Source of the DNA: Pseudothauera lacus
GTDB taxonomy: Bacteria > Pseudomonadota > Gammaproteobacteria > Burkholderiales > Rhodocyclaceae
DNA length: 64,000 bases
Direction: 5' to 3'
NCBI RefSeq assembly: GCF_003034845.1
Contig: NZ_PZKC01000006.1
Coordinates: forward strand, 186,001-250,000
A program made the position numbers and the translations under genes. The notes under the pieces are model-generated. The model ran no database searches and was not told where the DNA came from. It saw only the letters and a list, made by a program, of their open reading frames with translations. This document shows, one piece after another, positions 37,878-49,639 of this stretch; position 1 is the stretch's first letter, and each line of letters begins with the position of its first letter.

Positions 37878-38732
37878 TCAGTCGACTGCGCCGGGCTGAC
37901 GCTGCAGCACCCAGCGCATGGTGCGTTCGAGCACTGCGCGGCGGCTGTCGTCGTCCAGTTCCTGACTCAAGGCAGCATGTAGCTGGCGCCCCAGGGGATC
38001 GTCGCCCGCCGCCGCCAGAGCTGCCCAGAAGGCCGCCTCCTGACGATCCTCGGGCACCCCGCTGCCGGTCAGGTACATGCGCGCCAGCCAGCCCTGCATC
38101 AGCGCCTGACCGTCTTCAGCGCTGATACGGGTGTACCGTGCGCCAAGAACCTCATCGCGCGGATGCCCTCCAATTCCTTCCACATACAGCCGCGCGAGGA
38201 AGAACGCCGCCAGCGGCAGGCCGCCGTCGAGCGCTTGCTCAAGCAAGGGCCTGGCCTCGAAGACGCGCTCAGGTGCCAGCCCGCCGAGAGCATCGGCAAT
38301 CAGCACCGAGGCCAGGGCGATGTTGGCGGGCAGATGACCGGCGGTTATGGCTTCGCCAAACCAGTACTCGGCGCGCTCGCGGTCGGCGGGCAGTTGTGAA
38401 CCGCCCATGTACATCCAGCCCAGCTTGACGGCGTAGTCGGGCACCCCGGCGCGCGCGGTGCGCTCGTACCACTGCGCGGCAAGACGGTGGTCAGGGGGCA
38501 CGCCATGGCCATTCTCGTACATCCACCCGAGGTAGGACGCCGCGCGCGCCGAGCCGCCCGCAGCAGCATGCTCGAACTGCTCGCGGGCGAGCACCCAGTC
38601 GGGCGGTTCGAGGTTCATCGCCTGATGGGCACGGGCCTCGTGCTCCGCCGCGCCACCATCGCCCGCATGGGCCGGAGCGCCATGAGGCAGCAGCACGATC
38701 ACGCACAGCGCGAGAAAGAGGAAACGCAGCAT
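37878..38732 (-). CDS. Secreted Sel1-repeat (TPR-like) protein
   Basis: A 284-residue protein with a signal peptide (MLRFLFLALCVIVLLPHGAPAHA) and at least four Sel1-like repeats, for example ARAASYLGWMYENGHGVPPD, YAVKLGWMYMGGSQLPADRE and AFFLARLYVEGIGGHPRDEV. Such repeats make protein-protein interaction scaffolds. No enzymatic motif. The start at 38732 is preferred over an upstream frame to 38813. It is cotranscribed with the FKBP gene and separated from pstB by a terminator. Confidence 0.85.
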   Translation of the reverse strand: MLRFLFLALCVIVLLPHGAPAHAGDGGAAEHEARAHQAMNLEPPDWVLAREQFEHAAAGGSARAASYLGWMYENGHGVPPDHRLAAQWYERTARAGVPDYAVKLGWMYMGGSQLPADRERAEYWFGEAITAGHLPANIALASVLIADALGGLAPERVFEARPLLEQALDGGLPLAAFFLARLYVEGIGGHPRDEVLGARYTRISAEDGQALMQGWLARMYLTGSGVPEDRQEAAFWAALAAAGDDPLGRQLHAALSQELDDDSRRAVLERTMRWVLQRQPGAVD

Positions 38733-38750
38733 GGGGATTCCGGGACGAAG

Positions 38751-38789
38751 AAAAGGCAACGGCCGGATCGTGACATCCGATCCGGCCGC
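38751..38789 (-). terminator. Rho-independent terminator after pstB
   Basis: On the minus strand a perfect 11-bp GC-rich stem (CGGCCGGATCG / CGATCCGGCCG) with a 7-base loop occupies 38788-38760, followed shortly by TTTTC. It lies 21 bases after the pstB stop and ends the pst operon before the Sel1-repeat gene. Confidence 0.75.
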
Positions 38790-38809
38790 AAACAAGCGCA
38801 GAAACGTCA

Positions 38810-39664
38810 TCAACCGTAACGGCCGGTGATGTAGTCCTCGGTGGCCTTCTGGTCGGGGCTGACGAAGAGCTTGCGGGTATCAGAAAACTCGATCAGCTCA
38901 CCCAGATACATGTAGGCGGTGAAGTCTGAGACGCGCGCCGCCTGTTGCATGTTGTGGGTCACGATGATGATGGTGAACTGCTCCTTGAGCTCTTCGATCA
39001 ACTCCTCGATCTTAGCCGTGGAGATGGGGTCGAGCGCCGAAGTCGGCTCGTCGAGGAGCAACACCTCGGGTTCGATGGCGATCGCACGGGCAATCACCAG
39101 ACGTTGCTGCTGACCACCGGAGAGCCCGAAGGCATTGCTTTGCAGACGGTCCTTGACCTCGTCCCACAGCGCTACGCCTTTCAGCGAGCGTTCGACGACC
39201 TCGTCGAGCACCTGCTTGTCGTTTACCCCCTGCAGGCGCAGGCCGTAGGCGACGTTCTCGTAGATGGTCTTGGGGAAGGGGTTGGGCTTCTGGAACACCA
39301 TGCCGATGCGGCGGCGCAGTTCGGCAACATCCACACCCTTGGCGTAGATGTTCTCGCCATGAAGGTTGATCGAGCCCTCGATGCGGCAGTTGTCGACAAG
39401 GTCATTCATGCGGTTGAAGCAGCGCAGCAGCGTCGACTTGCCGCAACCCGACGGCCCGATGAAGGCGGTCACCCGCTTGGAGGGGATCTTCATGCTCACC
39501 GACTTCAGCGCGCGGTCGGCACCATAGTAGAGATCGAGCTTGTCGACGGTGATGGCGATGACTTCGTCCTCGATCGACAGGTGCTCGCGGGAAGAGCCGT
39601 CGAAGAGGCCGGCATTCATGCTGCGCACCGGCGCGGTAGCCTCGGGGGTGGCGATCTGGTTCAT
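38810..39664 (-). CDS. pstB: Phosphate ABC transporter ATPase PstB
   Basis: A 284-residue ABC ATPase: Walker [13 protein letters not shown], the Pst-specific RMNDLV, signature [15 protein letters not shown], Walker [14 protein letters not shown] and switch His in [15 protein letters not shown]. It powers phosphate import through PstC/PstA. It is the last gene of the operon; no phoU follows, which is unusual. Confidence 0.97.
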   Translation of the reverse strand: MNQIATPEATAPVRSMNAGLFDGSSREHLSIEDEVIAITVDKLDLYYGADRALKSVSMKIPSKRVTAFIGPSGCGKSTLLRCFNRMNDLVDNCRIEGSINLHGENIYAKGVDVAELRRRIGMVFQKPNPFPKTIYENVAYGLRLQGVNDKQVLDEVVERSLKGVALWDEVKDRLQSNAFGLSGGQQQRLVIARAIAIEPEVLLLDEPTSALDPISTAKIEELIEELKEQFTIIIVTHNMQQAARVSDFTAYMYLGELIEFSDTRKLFVSPDQKATEDYITGRYG

Positions 39665-39712
39665 GGGTAAATCTCCGATAATCTGTTCAATTCTCGCACT
39701 GCAAGGCAGTGC

Positions 39713-41365
39713 TCAGTCACTTTCGGCGCGGAATTTCTCACGCAGGTGGTTGCGGATGGAGATCGCGCTGAGGTTGAGCAGGACGATCAGCAGCACCAGG
39801 ATAAGAGCGGTGGCGTACACCAGTGCCTCGGCGGCCTCGGCGTGCGGACTCTGGAAGCCGACGTCGTAGATGTGGAAACCGAGGTGCATGATCTTGCGTT
39901 CGAGGTGGATGAAGGGGAAGTTGCCGTCGATGGGCAGGGTCGGCGCCAGCTTCACCACGCCGACCAGCATCAGCGGCGCCACTTCGCCTGCGGCGCGCGC
40001 AATCGCCAGGATGAGGCCGGTCATCATCGCCGGCGTGGCAAGTGGCACCACCACCTTCCACAAGGTCTCGCCCTTGGTCGCACCCAGCGCCAGCGAGCCC
40101 ATGCGGATGGTCGAGGGGATGCGCGAAAGACCTTCCTCGGTCGATACGATGACCACCGGCAAGGTGAGCAGGGCCAGCGTCAGCGAGGCCCAGAACAGGC
40201 CCGGCGTGCCGAAAGTCGGTGCCGGCAGGGCTTCGGGATAGAAGGCGCTATCGATGGCGCCACCGAGCACATAGACGAAGAAGCCCAGGCCGAACACCCC
40301 GAAAACGATCGATGGAACCCCGGCGAGGTTGTACACCGAGATGCGGATCGCCTTCAGCAAGGGCCCCTGCTTGGCGTACTCGCGCAGATAGATCGCCGCC
40401 AGCACGCCGAAGGGCGTGACGATGATGGACATCACCAGCACCATCACCACCGTGCCGAAGATGGCCGGGAAGATACCGCCCTCAGTATTGGCCTCGCGCG
40501 GGAAACCGAACATGAAGTCGTAGAACGCTTCGATGTAGAAACCCACCTTGGCAATTACCGACATGTTGTTCGGCTGCCAGGCCTTGACGATGGTATTCAG
40601 ACCGACGGTAACTTCCTTACCACCCGCCACCCGCATCACCACTGCATCGCGGCGCATGTCGGCAATCAGCGCATTGAGGCGTTCCTGCAGCTCTTCGTAC
40701 TCAGTGTTGAGAGCCCTCCGGCGCTCGTCGAACTGCGCCCGCAAAGCGTCGTTAAGCTCACCGCGCAACTCGGCGCGGCGCTGATCGAGGCGCACTCTTT
40801 CGAGGCGGAAGTTGATGTTGCCGATCTCCACACGCTCGATCTTCCGCACTTCGTCAAAGATGCGGTTGCTGCGCTGCAGACGTTCCTGCAGCGCCGGCCA
40901 CACCCCGTCACCGCTGGCCACCACCTCGCCACGTTCCAGCAGGCGCAGGGGCTGGCCGTAGAAATCACCCCACTCGCGACGTTCGAAGGCAGTAATGTCC
41001 TTCGGATAAGTCCATTCGCCGAGGAAATTTTCCACCATGTAGCTGAAGTCGCGTCCAGTGACATCGCGGTTTGCCAGCTTGAACAGATGACGTGTCACCA
41101 GGCGCTGCTCCTCGGGCAACTTGAGGCCAGCATCGCGCAGGGACTGTGCAGTGAGCGTCTCGGACTTGCGCAGCTGGCCGATGACCTCTACCTGTTCGCC
41201 GTTGGGCTGCACGTAGGTCGTGCTCACCAGGCTGTGCGGCCAGAAGTGACCGAAACCGCGCACCAGGATCAGCGCCAGCAGGCCGAACACCATGATGATG
41301 CTGATGCTCACCGCACCGCCGTTCAACCAGATCCACGGCGCGCCGCTTTTCCACCACTGTTTCAT
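39713..41365 (-). CDS. pstA: Phosphate ABC transporter permease PstA (long form)
   Basis: A 550-residue permease, longer than the roughly 300-residue enterobacterial form because of an N-terminal TM plus about 230-residue periplasmic, partly coiled region (residues about 40-270). The C-terminal half is the permease domain with the EAA-like loop GATKGETLWKVVVPLATPAMMTGLILAI. Long PstA/PstC pairs occur in pseudomonads and betaproteobacteria. Start ATG 41365 (MKQWWKSGAPW) with GAGAGG upstream. Confidence 0.95.
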   Translation of the reverse strand: MKQWWKSGAPWIWLNGGAVSISIIMVFGLLALILVRGFGHFWPHSLVSTTYVQPNGEQVEVIGQLRKSETLTAQSLRDAGLKLPEEQRLVTRHLFKLANRDVTGRDFSYMVENFLGEWTYPKDITAFERREWGDFYGQPLRLLERGEVVASGDGVWPALQERLQRSNRIFDEVRKIERVEIGNINFRLERVRLDQRRAELRGELNDALRAQFDERRRALNTEYEELQERLNALIADMRRDAVVMRVAGGKEVTVGLNTIVKAWQPNNMSVIAKVGFYIEAFYDFMFGFPREANTEGGIFPAIFGTVVMVLVMSIIVTPFGVLAAIYLREYAKQGPLLKAIRISVYNLAGVPSIVFGVFGLGFFVYVLGGAIDSAFYPEALPAPTFGTPGLFWASLTLALLTLPVVIVSTEEGLSRIPSTIRMGSLALGATKGETLWKVVVPLATPAMMTGLILAIARAAGEVAPLMLVGVVKLAPTLPIDGNFPFIHLERKIMHLGFHIYDVGFQSPHAEAAEALVYATALILVLLIVLLNLSAISIRNHLREKFRAESD

Positions 41366-41388
41366 TTCATCAACCTCTCGGGCTCGGA

Positions 41389-43698
41389 TCAAAGGGAGGC
41401 GTAGCGCTTGCGCAGACGCTGGCGCACGACTTCCGCGGCGGTATTAAGAACAAAGGTGAAGGCCAGCAGCACCAGAGCGGAGAGGAAGAGGACACGGAAG
41501 TGCGTCGACCCCACGGCCGTCTCGGGCAGCTCAACGGCGATGTTTGCCGCCAGCGTACGCATCCCTTCGAAGATGCTGAAGTTCACGATGGGACTGTTGC
41601 CGGAGGCCATCAGCACGATCATGGTTTCGCCAACGGCCCGCCCGAAGCCGATCATCACCGCCGAGAAGATGCCCGGGCTGGCGGTCAGCAAGACTACCCC
41701 GACCACCGTCTGCCAGGGTGTCGCACCGAGCGCCAACGATCCCTGGGTGAGGTGCTTGGGGACGTTGAACACCGCATCCTCGGCAATCGAGAAGATGGTC
41801 GGAATCACCGCAAAGCCCATTGCCAGGCCGACGATCAGGGCGTTGCGCTGGTCGTAGGTGATCCCGACGCTGGTCAGCCACTGACGCATCGACCCATCGA
41901 AGAACGCCAGCTCTGCCCACGGGCTGAGCGTCACCGCAATCCACCCCAGCACTATGACCACCGGGATCAGCATCGCCGCTTCCCAACCGCCGGCAACACT
42001 GTTGCGTAGCGATGCGGGCATGCGGCTCCACGCAAAGCCCCAGGCAAGGATGCCGAGCGGGAAGATCACCAGGCCGATGAGCAGAATGGGCAGGTTGTTC
42101 TCGATGTAGGGCGCCAGCCAGATACCGGCAAGGAAACCGAGGATCACCGTCGGCAGCGCCTCCATCAGTTCGATGGAAGGCTTGACCAGCTTGCGCATCG
42201 GCGCCGACATGAAGTACGCGGTATAGATTGCCCCGGCAATCGCCAGCGGGGTAGACAGCAGCATTGCGAAGAGTGCCGCCTTGAGGGTACCGATGGACAG
42301 GGGCACCAGGCTGAGCTTGGACTCGAAGGCATCGTCGGCGGACGAGGACTGCCAGATGTAGGCCGGCCCATCGCGCCCTTCATACCACACCTTACCCCAC
42401 AGCCCGCTCAGCGAGGTCTGCGGATGCGGGTTGTCGATGCGCAGGACCTGCAGGCTGGCGGTACCCCGGCCTTCGACCAGCGCCATGCTGTTGATTGCCG
42501 AGATCGCCAGGCGCTCTACCGGCGCATCGACGACCTTGAGAAACTTCAGGGTCACGCTTGAGGTGGCGTAGTGGAGCCCTACCGTTCCGCTTTCGTCACC
42601 CGCGATGAAGCCCTTGCGACTGTGCTCGGGTTCAATGAAGGTAATCGCCGCGTCGTGGCGGCGGAACTCACGGATCAGCGCGAGCCTCTGCACGTTGCCG
42701 CCATCCTCGCGTACCAGCATCCACTGCGTGAGCGACCCGTCGGACCCACCGACGATCAGCGACCGCGACCCGACGAGGAATTCTGCCACCCGCACATCCA
42801 CTCCGGGACGGGTCAGGGCAACGGTTTCGACCAGCACGGGATTGCCGCGATTGACAATATCGAAGTGATGCAGAACGCCGTCCTCGTCGATGGCAAAGAG
42901 GTTGCGCAGGGATTCGTTGACCAGCAGCTGGCGCACCGGCTTGCCCAGTGCAGGCAGGCGGAAATCCTGGCGGCGGATTTCCACGGTGCCGCTGAGCATG
43001 CTGGTTGAGGTCGAGAACAGCGCCATGGCGATCTCGCCCTCACGGGTACCGGCTGCAACCACGTAGCCACCGCGTCCCTCGACGATGGTCAAGGCGCTGT
43101 AATCGACCGCCTCGTCGTCATTCTCGCGCTCCCCCACGCGGATAGGCTGCTCGCCCAGAGGGTAGCTCAGGCGCGGGGTGATGACCCGCACGCCGGCGGG
43201 ATAGGTAAGATCGTAATCGACCTTCAGCGGCAGCACCGAACCGTCGCTCAGGCCATACACGAACAGGCTCTTGCGGGTCTCCGAACGCCCGAAGCCGGTG
43301 ATCGTCACCCCTTCAGGCAGGGGCACACGCACACTGGAGAGGATGCGCCCTGTTGAGGCCTGAAAAAATGTGATGGCACCCGACTCGGCAAACCGGCCAC
43401 CGATCTCCTCAAAACGGTCGACGGTCAGATGCAGGGTCGGCGAGGCCGTCTCGTCCACTGGCAGCGCATAAGAGTAGGCCTGCTCCACACTCACTGGCTT
43501 GAGCAGCGGCAACGTCTCGTAGAACAGGTAAAGAAAGATCAGAGCCAGCGCGAAGATCACCCCGATACCACCCGAACCCACCCCGTATCTCGACAGGGCG
43601 TCGCGGAACATGCGGGTCTTGCGCAACTTCTCGCGCTTCTCGGCGGACGGCAGCAGGGACTCCCGCAGCACGCCGCCATCGGTTGGAATGGCTGACAT
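41389..43698 (-). CDS. pstC: Phosphate ABC transporter permease PstC (long form)
   Basis: A 769-residue permease. One N-terminal TM (residues about 40-60) is followed by a periplasmic beta-rich region of about 380 residues with propeller-like repeats, then the six-helix permease domain with the ABC contact loop LGATPWQTVVGVVLLTASPGIFSAVMIGFGRAVGET. It pairs with the long PstA. The start MSAIPTDGG at 43698 lies 108 bases after pstS, past a hairpin that should lower its expression relative to PstS. Confidence 0.95.
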   Translation of the reverse strand: MSAIPTDGGVLRESLLPSAEKREKLRKTRMFRDALSRYGVGSGGIGVIFALALIFLYLFYETLPLLKPVSVEQAYSYALPVDETASPTLHLTVDRFEEIGGRFAESGAITFFQASTGRILSSVRVPLPEGVTITGFGRSETRKSLFVYGLSDGSVLPLKVDYDLTYPAGVRVITPRLSYPLGEQPIRVGERENDDEAVDYSALTIVEGRGGYVVAAGTREGEIAMALFSTSTSMLSGTVEIRRQDFRLPALGKPVRQLLVNESLRNLFAIDEDGVLHHFDIVNRGNPVLVETVALTRPGVDVRVAEFLVGSRSLIVGGSDGSLTQWMLVREDGGNVQRLALIREFRRHDAAITFIEPEHSRKGFIAGDESGTVGLHYATSSVTLKFLKVVDAPVERLAISAINSMALVEGRGTASLQVLRIDNPHPQTSLSGLWGKVWYEGRDGPAYIWQSSSADDAFESKLSLVPLSIGTLKAALFAMLLSTPLAIAGAIYTAYFMSAPMRKLVKPSIELMEALPTVILGFLAGIWLAPYIENNLPILLIGLVIFPLGILAWGFAWSRMPASLRNSVAGGWEAAMLIPVVIVLGWIAVTLSPWAELAFFDGSMRQWLTSVGITYDQRNALIVGLAMGFAVIPTIFSIAEDAVFNVPKHLTQGSLALGATPWQTVVGVVLLTASPGIFSAVMIGFGRAVGETMIVLMASGNSPIVNFSIFEGMRTLAANIAVELPETAVGSTHFRVLFLSALVLLAFTFVLNTAAEVVRQRLRKRYASL

Positions 43699-43751
43699 CT
43701 CGTCTGACTCCTGAATTCGGACTGGAACGCTCGAAACGCCGGTTCCGCGGC

Positions 43752-43788
43752 AAAAAACAGGGCTTCGCCACCTTCGCAGCGAAGCCCC
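43752..43788 (-). terminator. Intra-operon hairpin between pstS and pstC
   Basis: On the minus strand a perfect 9-bp stem GGGCTTCGC / GCGAAGCCC (43787-43760) with a 10-base loop is followed by TG and six T residues. It sits 19 bases after the pstS stop. It likely acts as a leaky terminator giving excess binding protein over membrane subunits. Confidence 0.75.
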
Positions 43789-43806
43789 GCTTGATACAGG
43801 CTGTTG

Positions 43807-44781
43807 TTATTTCAGGCCTTTCTCGACCAGGAAGCGTTCAGCCACGGTCGCCGGCAGGGTCACATAGCCGTCGCGATGCACGACGCCCTGACCTTCCTTG
43901 GACAGCACCATGCGGAAGAACTCGCGCTCCAGCGGGTTCCAGCCGCCGTTGGGCTTGGCGTTGGCATAGACGTAGAGGAAGCGCGCCAGCGGATAAGTTC
44001 CGTTCACAGCGTTCAGGCCGTTCGCCTCAACCGGCTGCTGACCATGCTCCTTTGCCAACGGCACGACACGCACGCCGGAGGTCTTGTAGCCGATGCCGGA
44101 GTAGCCGATGCCGTTGATGGTCTGCTCGACACCGCGAACCACGGCCGAGGAACCGGGTTGCTCGTTGATGGAGGACTTGAAGTCGCCGCCACACAGGGCG
44201 GTTTCCTTGAAGAAGCCATAGGTACCGGAGACGGCATTGCGGCTGTACAGGGTGATGTCACGATTGGCCCAGGCACCGGTCAGACCGACCTGACCCCAGG
44301 TGGTGATGTCTTCCTTGTAACCGCAGGCGCGGGTGGCGGAGAAGATCGCATCAACCTGCGGGATGGACAGACCGGCGATGGGGTTGTCCTTGTTCACATA
44401 CACCGCAACCATGTCGATGGCGACCGGGACTTCGGTCGGCGCGTAGCCGTGGCGATCCTCGAACGCACGGATCTCGGAGGCACGCATGGCGCGGCTCATC
44501 GGACCGAAGTTGGCGGTACCTTCAACCATCGCCGGAGGCGCGGTGGAAGAACCGGCACCCTGGATCTGGATATTGACGTTGGGGTAGAACTTGGCGAACT
44601 CCTCGGCCCACAGCGTCATGAGGTTGTTCAGGGTATCGGACCCGATGGAAGTCAGGTTGCCGGAGATACCCGAAACGCGCTGGTAATTCGGCAGTTTCGG
44701 ATCAACATCGGCGGAGGCGATACCGGCGGACAGGCCGAGCGCGGCGGCAATACCGATAACCAGGGGCTTCTTCAGCATCAT
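43807..44781 (-). CDS. pstS: Periplasmic phosphate-binding protein PstS
   Basis: A 324-residue binding protein with a signal peptide ([24 protein letters not shown]). Phosphate-loop segments: [28 protein letters not shown] and [20 protein letters not shown]. It delivers phosphate to PstCAB; arsenate can be a competing ligand in this family. The start at 44781 follows AGAGG by 9 bases; ATGs at 44778 and 44790 are alternatives. A PHO-box-like sequence lies about 90 bases upstream. Confidence 0.94.
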   Translation of the reverse strand: MMLKKPLVIGIAAALGLSAGIASADVDPKLPNYQRVSGISGNLTSIGSDTLNNLMTLWAEEFAKFYPNVNIQIQGAGSSTAPPAMVEGTANFGPMSRAMRASEIRAFEDRHGYAPTEVPVAIDMVAVYVNKDNPIAGLSIPQVDAIFSATRACGYKEDITTWGQVGLTGAWANRDITLYSRNAVSGTYGFFKETALCGGDFKSSINEQPGSSAVVRGVEQTINGIGYSGIGYKTSGVRVVPLAKEHGQQPVEANGLNAVNGTYPLARFLYVYANAKPNGGWNPLEREFFRMVLSKEGQGVVHRDGYVTLPATVAERFLVEKGLK

Positions 44782-44870
44782 GTCAATCATCCTCTGAGTG
44801 TGTGGTGGCTTCGAAGCACCTGGAGCCATAAGCTGTCCGCGCTTCGATGGCGAGATTGTCGCCACCAAAC

Positions 44871-44888
44871 ATTACAGAACGATGAAAG
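44871..44888 (-). promoter_or_regulatory. PHO-box-like PhoB site upstream of pstS
   Basis: On the minus strand CTTTCAT-CGTT-CTGTAAT consists of two 7-mers each one base from CTGTCAT with the canonical 4-base spacer. It lies in the glmM-pstS gap about 90 bases before the pstS ATG, suggesting induction by PhoB under phosphate limitation. No phoB is in the window. Confidence 0.6.
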
Positions 44889-44911
44889 TCACAAAATGAT
44901 CATCTGTCGCC

Positions 44912-46264
44912 TCAGCCCACCGCCTCCTTGACCGTGTCGGCAATGCTGCGCGCCAGGGTGTCGACCTCGGCACCATCCTGCCCTTCCACCATCACCCGCA
45001 GCAGCGGCTCGGTGCCCGAAGGCCGCAGGAGGACCCGCCCACGCGCGCCGAGGGCGGTCTCGGCAGCCTCGGCGGCTGCGCCAATGGCGCGGTCGGCACG
45101 CCAGTCGAAGCCGGCCGGCAGGCGCACGTTGATCAGGCGCTGGGGGTAGAACACGAGGTCGGCGCAGGCCTCGGCGAGCGACTGGCCACGCTGCTTGAGG
45201 GCGGCGAGCACCTGCAGCGCGGAGACAATGCCGTCGCCGGTGCTGTGGCGGTCCAGGCAGATGATGTGGCCGGAGTTTTCGCCACCGAGCTTCCAGCCGC
45301 GCTCGTGGAGCATCTCCAGCACATAGCGGTCGCCGACGCGGGCGCGCTCGAAGGGCACACCGAGGCGAGCCACCGCATGTTCGAAGCCGAGGTTGCTCAT
45401 CAGCGTGCCGACCACGCCCTCCAGACGCCCTTCTGCCGCCCGCGCGGCGGCGATGACATAGAGCAGCTTGTCGCCGTCGTAGATCTCGCCCTTGCGGTCG
45501 ACCATGATCAGGCGGTCGGCATCGCCATCGAGGGCGATGCCCAGATCCGCCCCCTGCGCCAGCACTGCCGCGCGCAGGTTCTCCGGACGGGTGGCGCCGA
45601 CACCGTCGTTGATGTTGAGCCCGTTGGGCTCCACCCCCACCGCCAGCACCTCCGCGCCGAGTTCATGGAACACCGCCGGCGCAATGGTATACGCCGCGCC
45701 GTGGGCGCAATCGAGGGCGATACGCAGGCCGCGCAGATCGAGCTCGTTGGGGAAAGTACTCTTGCAGAACTCGATGTAGCGTCCGGCGGCGTCATCGATG
45801 CGCCGCGCACGGCCCAGGCGCGCCGAGTCCACGCAGCCCATGGGCTCCTCGAGGCGGGTCTCGATCTCCGCCTCCACCGCATCGGGCAGCTTGGCGCCGC
45901 CGGCGGAGAAGAACTTGATGCCGTTATCGTAGAAGGGGTTGTGCGAAGCCGAGATCACCACGCCGGCCTGCAGGCGCAGCGCCCGGGTCAGGTAGGCCAC
46001 TGCGGGCGTCGGCACCGGACCGGCGAGCATGACGTCCACACCGGCAGCGGCAAACCCCGCCTCCAGCGCCGCCTCCAGCATGTAGCCGGAGATCCGCGTG
46101 TCCTTGCCGATGAGCACCGCCGGATGCTCGCCATGGGGCAGATGCTCGCGCGCCACCAGGGTGACCCCGGCGGCGTAGCCCAGACGCATGACGAACTCGG
46201 GCGTGATCGGTGCCTCGCCAACCCGTCCGCGCACTCCGTCGGTACCGAAATACTTGCGTCCCAT
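44912..46264 (-). CDS. glmM: Phosphoglucosamine mutase GlmM
   Basis: A 450-residue enzyme converting glucosamine-6-phosphate to glucosamine-1-phosphate for peptidoglycan and LPS. The N-terminus [16 protein letters not shown] is diagnostic; the phosphoserine lies in [18 protein letters not shown], the Mg loop is [11 protein letters not shown], the sugar loop is GGENSGHI and the phosphate loop is [15 protein letters not shown]. The ATG at 46264 follows GAGGG. It is separated from folP by a MITE-like element. Confidence 0.97.
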   Translation of the reverse strand: MGRKYFGTDGVRGRVGEAPITPEFVMRLGYAAGVTLVAREHLPHGEHPAVLIGKDTRISGYMLEAALEAGFAAAGVDVMLAGPVPTPAVAYLTRALRLQAGVVISASHNPFYDNGIKFFSAGGAKLPDAVEAEIETRLEEPMGCVDSARLGRARRIDDAAGRYIEFCKSTFPNELDLRGLRIALDCAHGAAYTIAPAVFHELGAEVLAVGVEPNGLNINDGVGATRPENLRAAVLAQGADLGIALDGDADRLIMVDRKGEIYDGDKLLYVIAAARAAEGRLEGVVGTLMSNLGFEHAVARLGVPFERARVGDRYVLEMLHERGWKLGGENSGHIICLDRHSTGDGIVSALQVLAALKQRGQSLAEACADLVFYPQRLINVRLPAGFDWRADRAIGAAAEAAETALGARGRVLLRPSGTEPLLRVMVEGQDGAEVDTLARSIADTVKEAVG

Positions 46265-46401
46265 CTGTCCCTCGCTGGCGTTCATTCACAGGGGACGGAT
46301 TATGACAGGGCGAGCGCCATCGGTGCGCGGCACAGTGCACACGGCGGGTACTCGCACCCGCGCGCTCGCCAGCGCCCCTGAGGCGCAGCAGCAACACCCT
46401 G

Positions 46402-46715
46402 CTAGTGTAGTGTTTCACTCTTGCGGGAACTTAAGTTTGCACAACGAAGCTCCCTCCCCTTCAAGGGGGCGGAGCAGGGGTTTCGGCGAGCACCGCTCGC
46501 CGCCTGCGTAGCGGCGTAGCGTAGCGGAGACTCCCGGGTTGGGGTGGGGATGGGTAGACTCCGAAGCGCCTGCAAGAAACCCATCCCCATCCTGTCCTTC
46601 CCCTTGAAGGGGAAGGAACCTGCTAATTCGCTCCGCGGCACACGAGGAGAAGGCCGCTGCAACGTGAATTGCTACGCTTCAGATAAGTTCCATCAAGAAC
46701 GCACCACTACACTAG
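46402..46715. repeat. MITE-like element with terminal inverted repeats (IS630-type target CTAG)
   Basis: A 314-base non-coding block bounded by CTAGTGTAGTG and its exact inverse complement. The similarity of the ends extends to 26 of 32 bases (46402-46433 against 46684-46715). The outer CTAG with central TA fits insertion with TA duplication, as in IS630/Tc1-type elements. Inside is a 21-base palindrome (46596-46616) and a related CCCCTTCAAGGGGG. No transposase gene, so it would be non-autonomous. Its right end provides the TAG stop of folP. It fills most of the 447-base glmM-folP gap. Confidence 0.7.
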
Positions 46716-47536
46716 GTATCGACGGCAGCCAACACCTTCAGCGCATCCACCGTCGCGGCGACATCATGCACCCGCAGGATGCGCGCGCCGCGCTGGGCGG
46801 CCAGCACCGCGGCGGCGATGCTGGCGGGCAGGCGCCCGGCCGGCGGGTGCCCGGTGAGCGCCCCCAGCATGCTCTTGCGCGACAGTCCGGCGAGCACCGG
46901 CAGACCGCCAGCGGTGAAGCTGTCGAGGTGGCGCAGCAGGGCGAGGTTGTGCTCGAGGGTCTTGCCGAAGCCGAAGCCGGGATCGACGACGATGCGCGCG
47001 CGCGCCACCCCGGCCGCCTCCAGCGCGGCGACGCGCTCATCGAGGAAGGCGGCGACCTCGCCGACCACCTCGCGATACTGCGGCGCAGCCTGCATGGTGC
47101 GCGGTTCGCCCTGCATGTGCATCACGCACAGCGCGGCATTGCCGGCAGCTACCGCGGCGACCGCGCCGGGCGCACGAAAGCCGTTGACGTCGTTGATCAT
47201 GTCGGCGCCAGCGGCAAGGGCGGCGCGCATCACCGCGGGCTTCAGGGTATCCACCGAGAGCGGCACGGGCAGATCGGCAAGGGCGTGCAAGGCCGGCACG
47301 ATGCGCTCGATCTCCACTTCCTCGGCGACCGGCTCGGCGCCCGGGCGGGTGGACTCCGCGCCCAGGTCGAGGATGCCGGCCCCCTCGGCAAGCGCCGCTT
47401 CGGCGCGCGCGCGCAGTGTGCCGGGGTTGGCGGCAAGACCGTCACCACTGAAGGAGTCGGTGGTCAGGTTGAGGATCGCCATCACCACCGGACGGCGCAG
47501 ATCGAGGCGGAAGCGCCCACACTGCAGGATGCTCAT
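46712..47536 (-). CDS. folP: Dihydropteroate synthase FolP
   Basis: A 274-residue TIM-barrel enzyme joining p-aminobenzoate to dihydropterin pyrophosphate in folate synthesis; target of sulfonamides. Motifs: AILNLTTDSFSGDG, DLGAESTRPGAEPV, DMINDVNGF, VVDPGFGFGKT and GLSRKSMLG. Start ATG 47536 with GAGGG. The coding sequence ends ...KVLAAVDT and then TAG that belongs to the MITE terminus, so the natural last residues may have been replaced. It follows ftsH as usual. Confidence 0.96.
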   Translation of the reverse strand: MSILQCGRFRLDLRRPVVMAILNLTTDSFSGDGLAANPGTLRARAEAALAEGAGILDLGAESTRPGAEPVAEEVEIERIVPALHALADLPVPLSVDTLKPAVMRAALAAGADMINDVNGFRAPGAVAAVAAGNAALCVMHMQGEPRTMQAAPQYREVVGEVAAFLDERVAALEAAGVARARIVVDPGFGFGKTLEHNLALLRHLDSFTAGGLPVLAGLSRKSMLGALTGHPPAGRLPASIAAAVLAAQRGARILRVHDVAATVDALKVLAAVDT

Positions 47537-47618
47537 GCTGCCCTCACTGGGGGGTGTTCGCACCCCCAAAAACAACGGGCCGGCACATGGCCGGCCCGCG
47601 CAACGGACGGGAACGGGT

Positions 47619-49514
<1,896 letters not shown>

Positions 49515-49639
49515 CGTCGTTCCTCGAAAGCCTTACGGGGGCCAGCGCAAGATGGACCCATTCTAGTGGCGAACGTTCCCGCCCGCAAACCAATCGGGGC
49601 GATCAACAAATGCAATCGTCGCCCCAAGCAGCCCATCGC

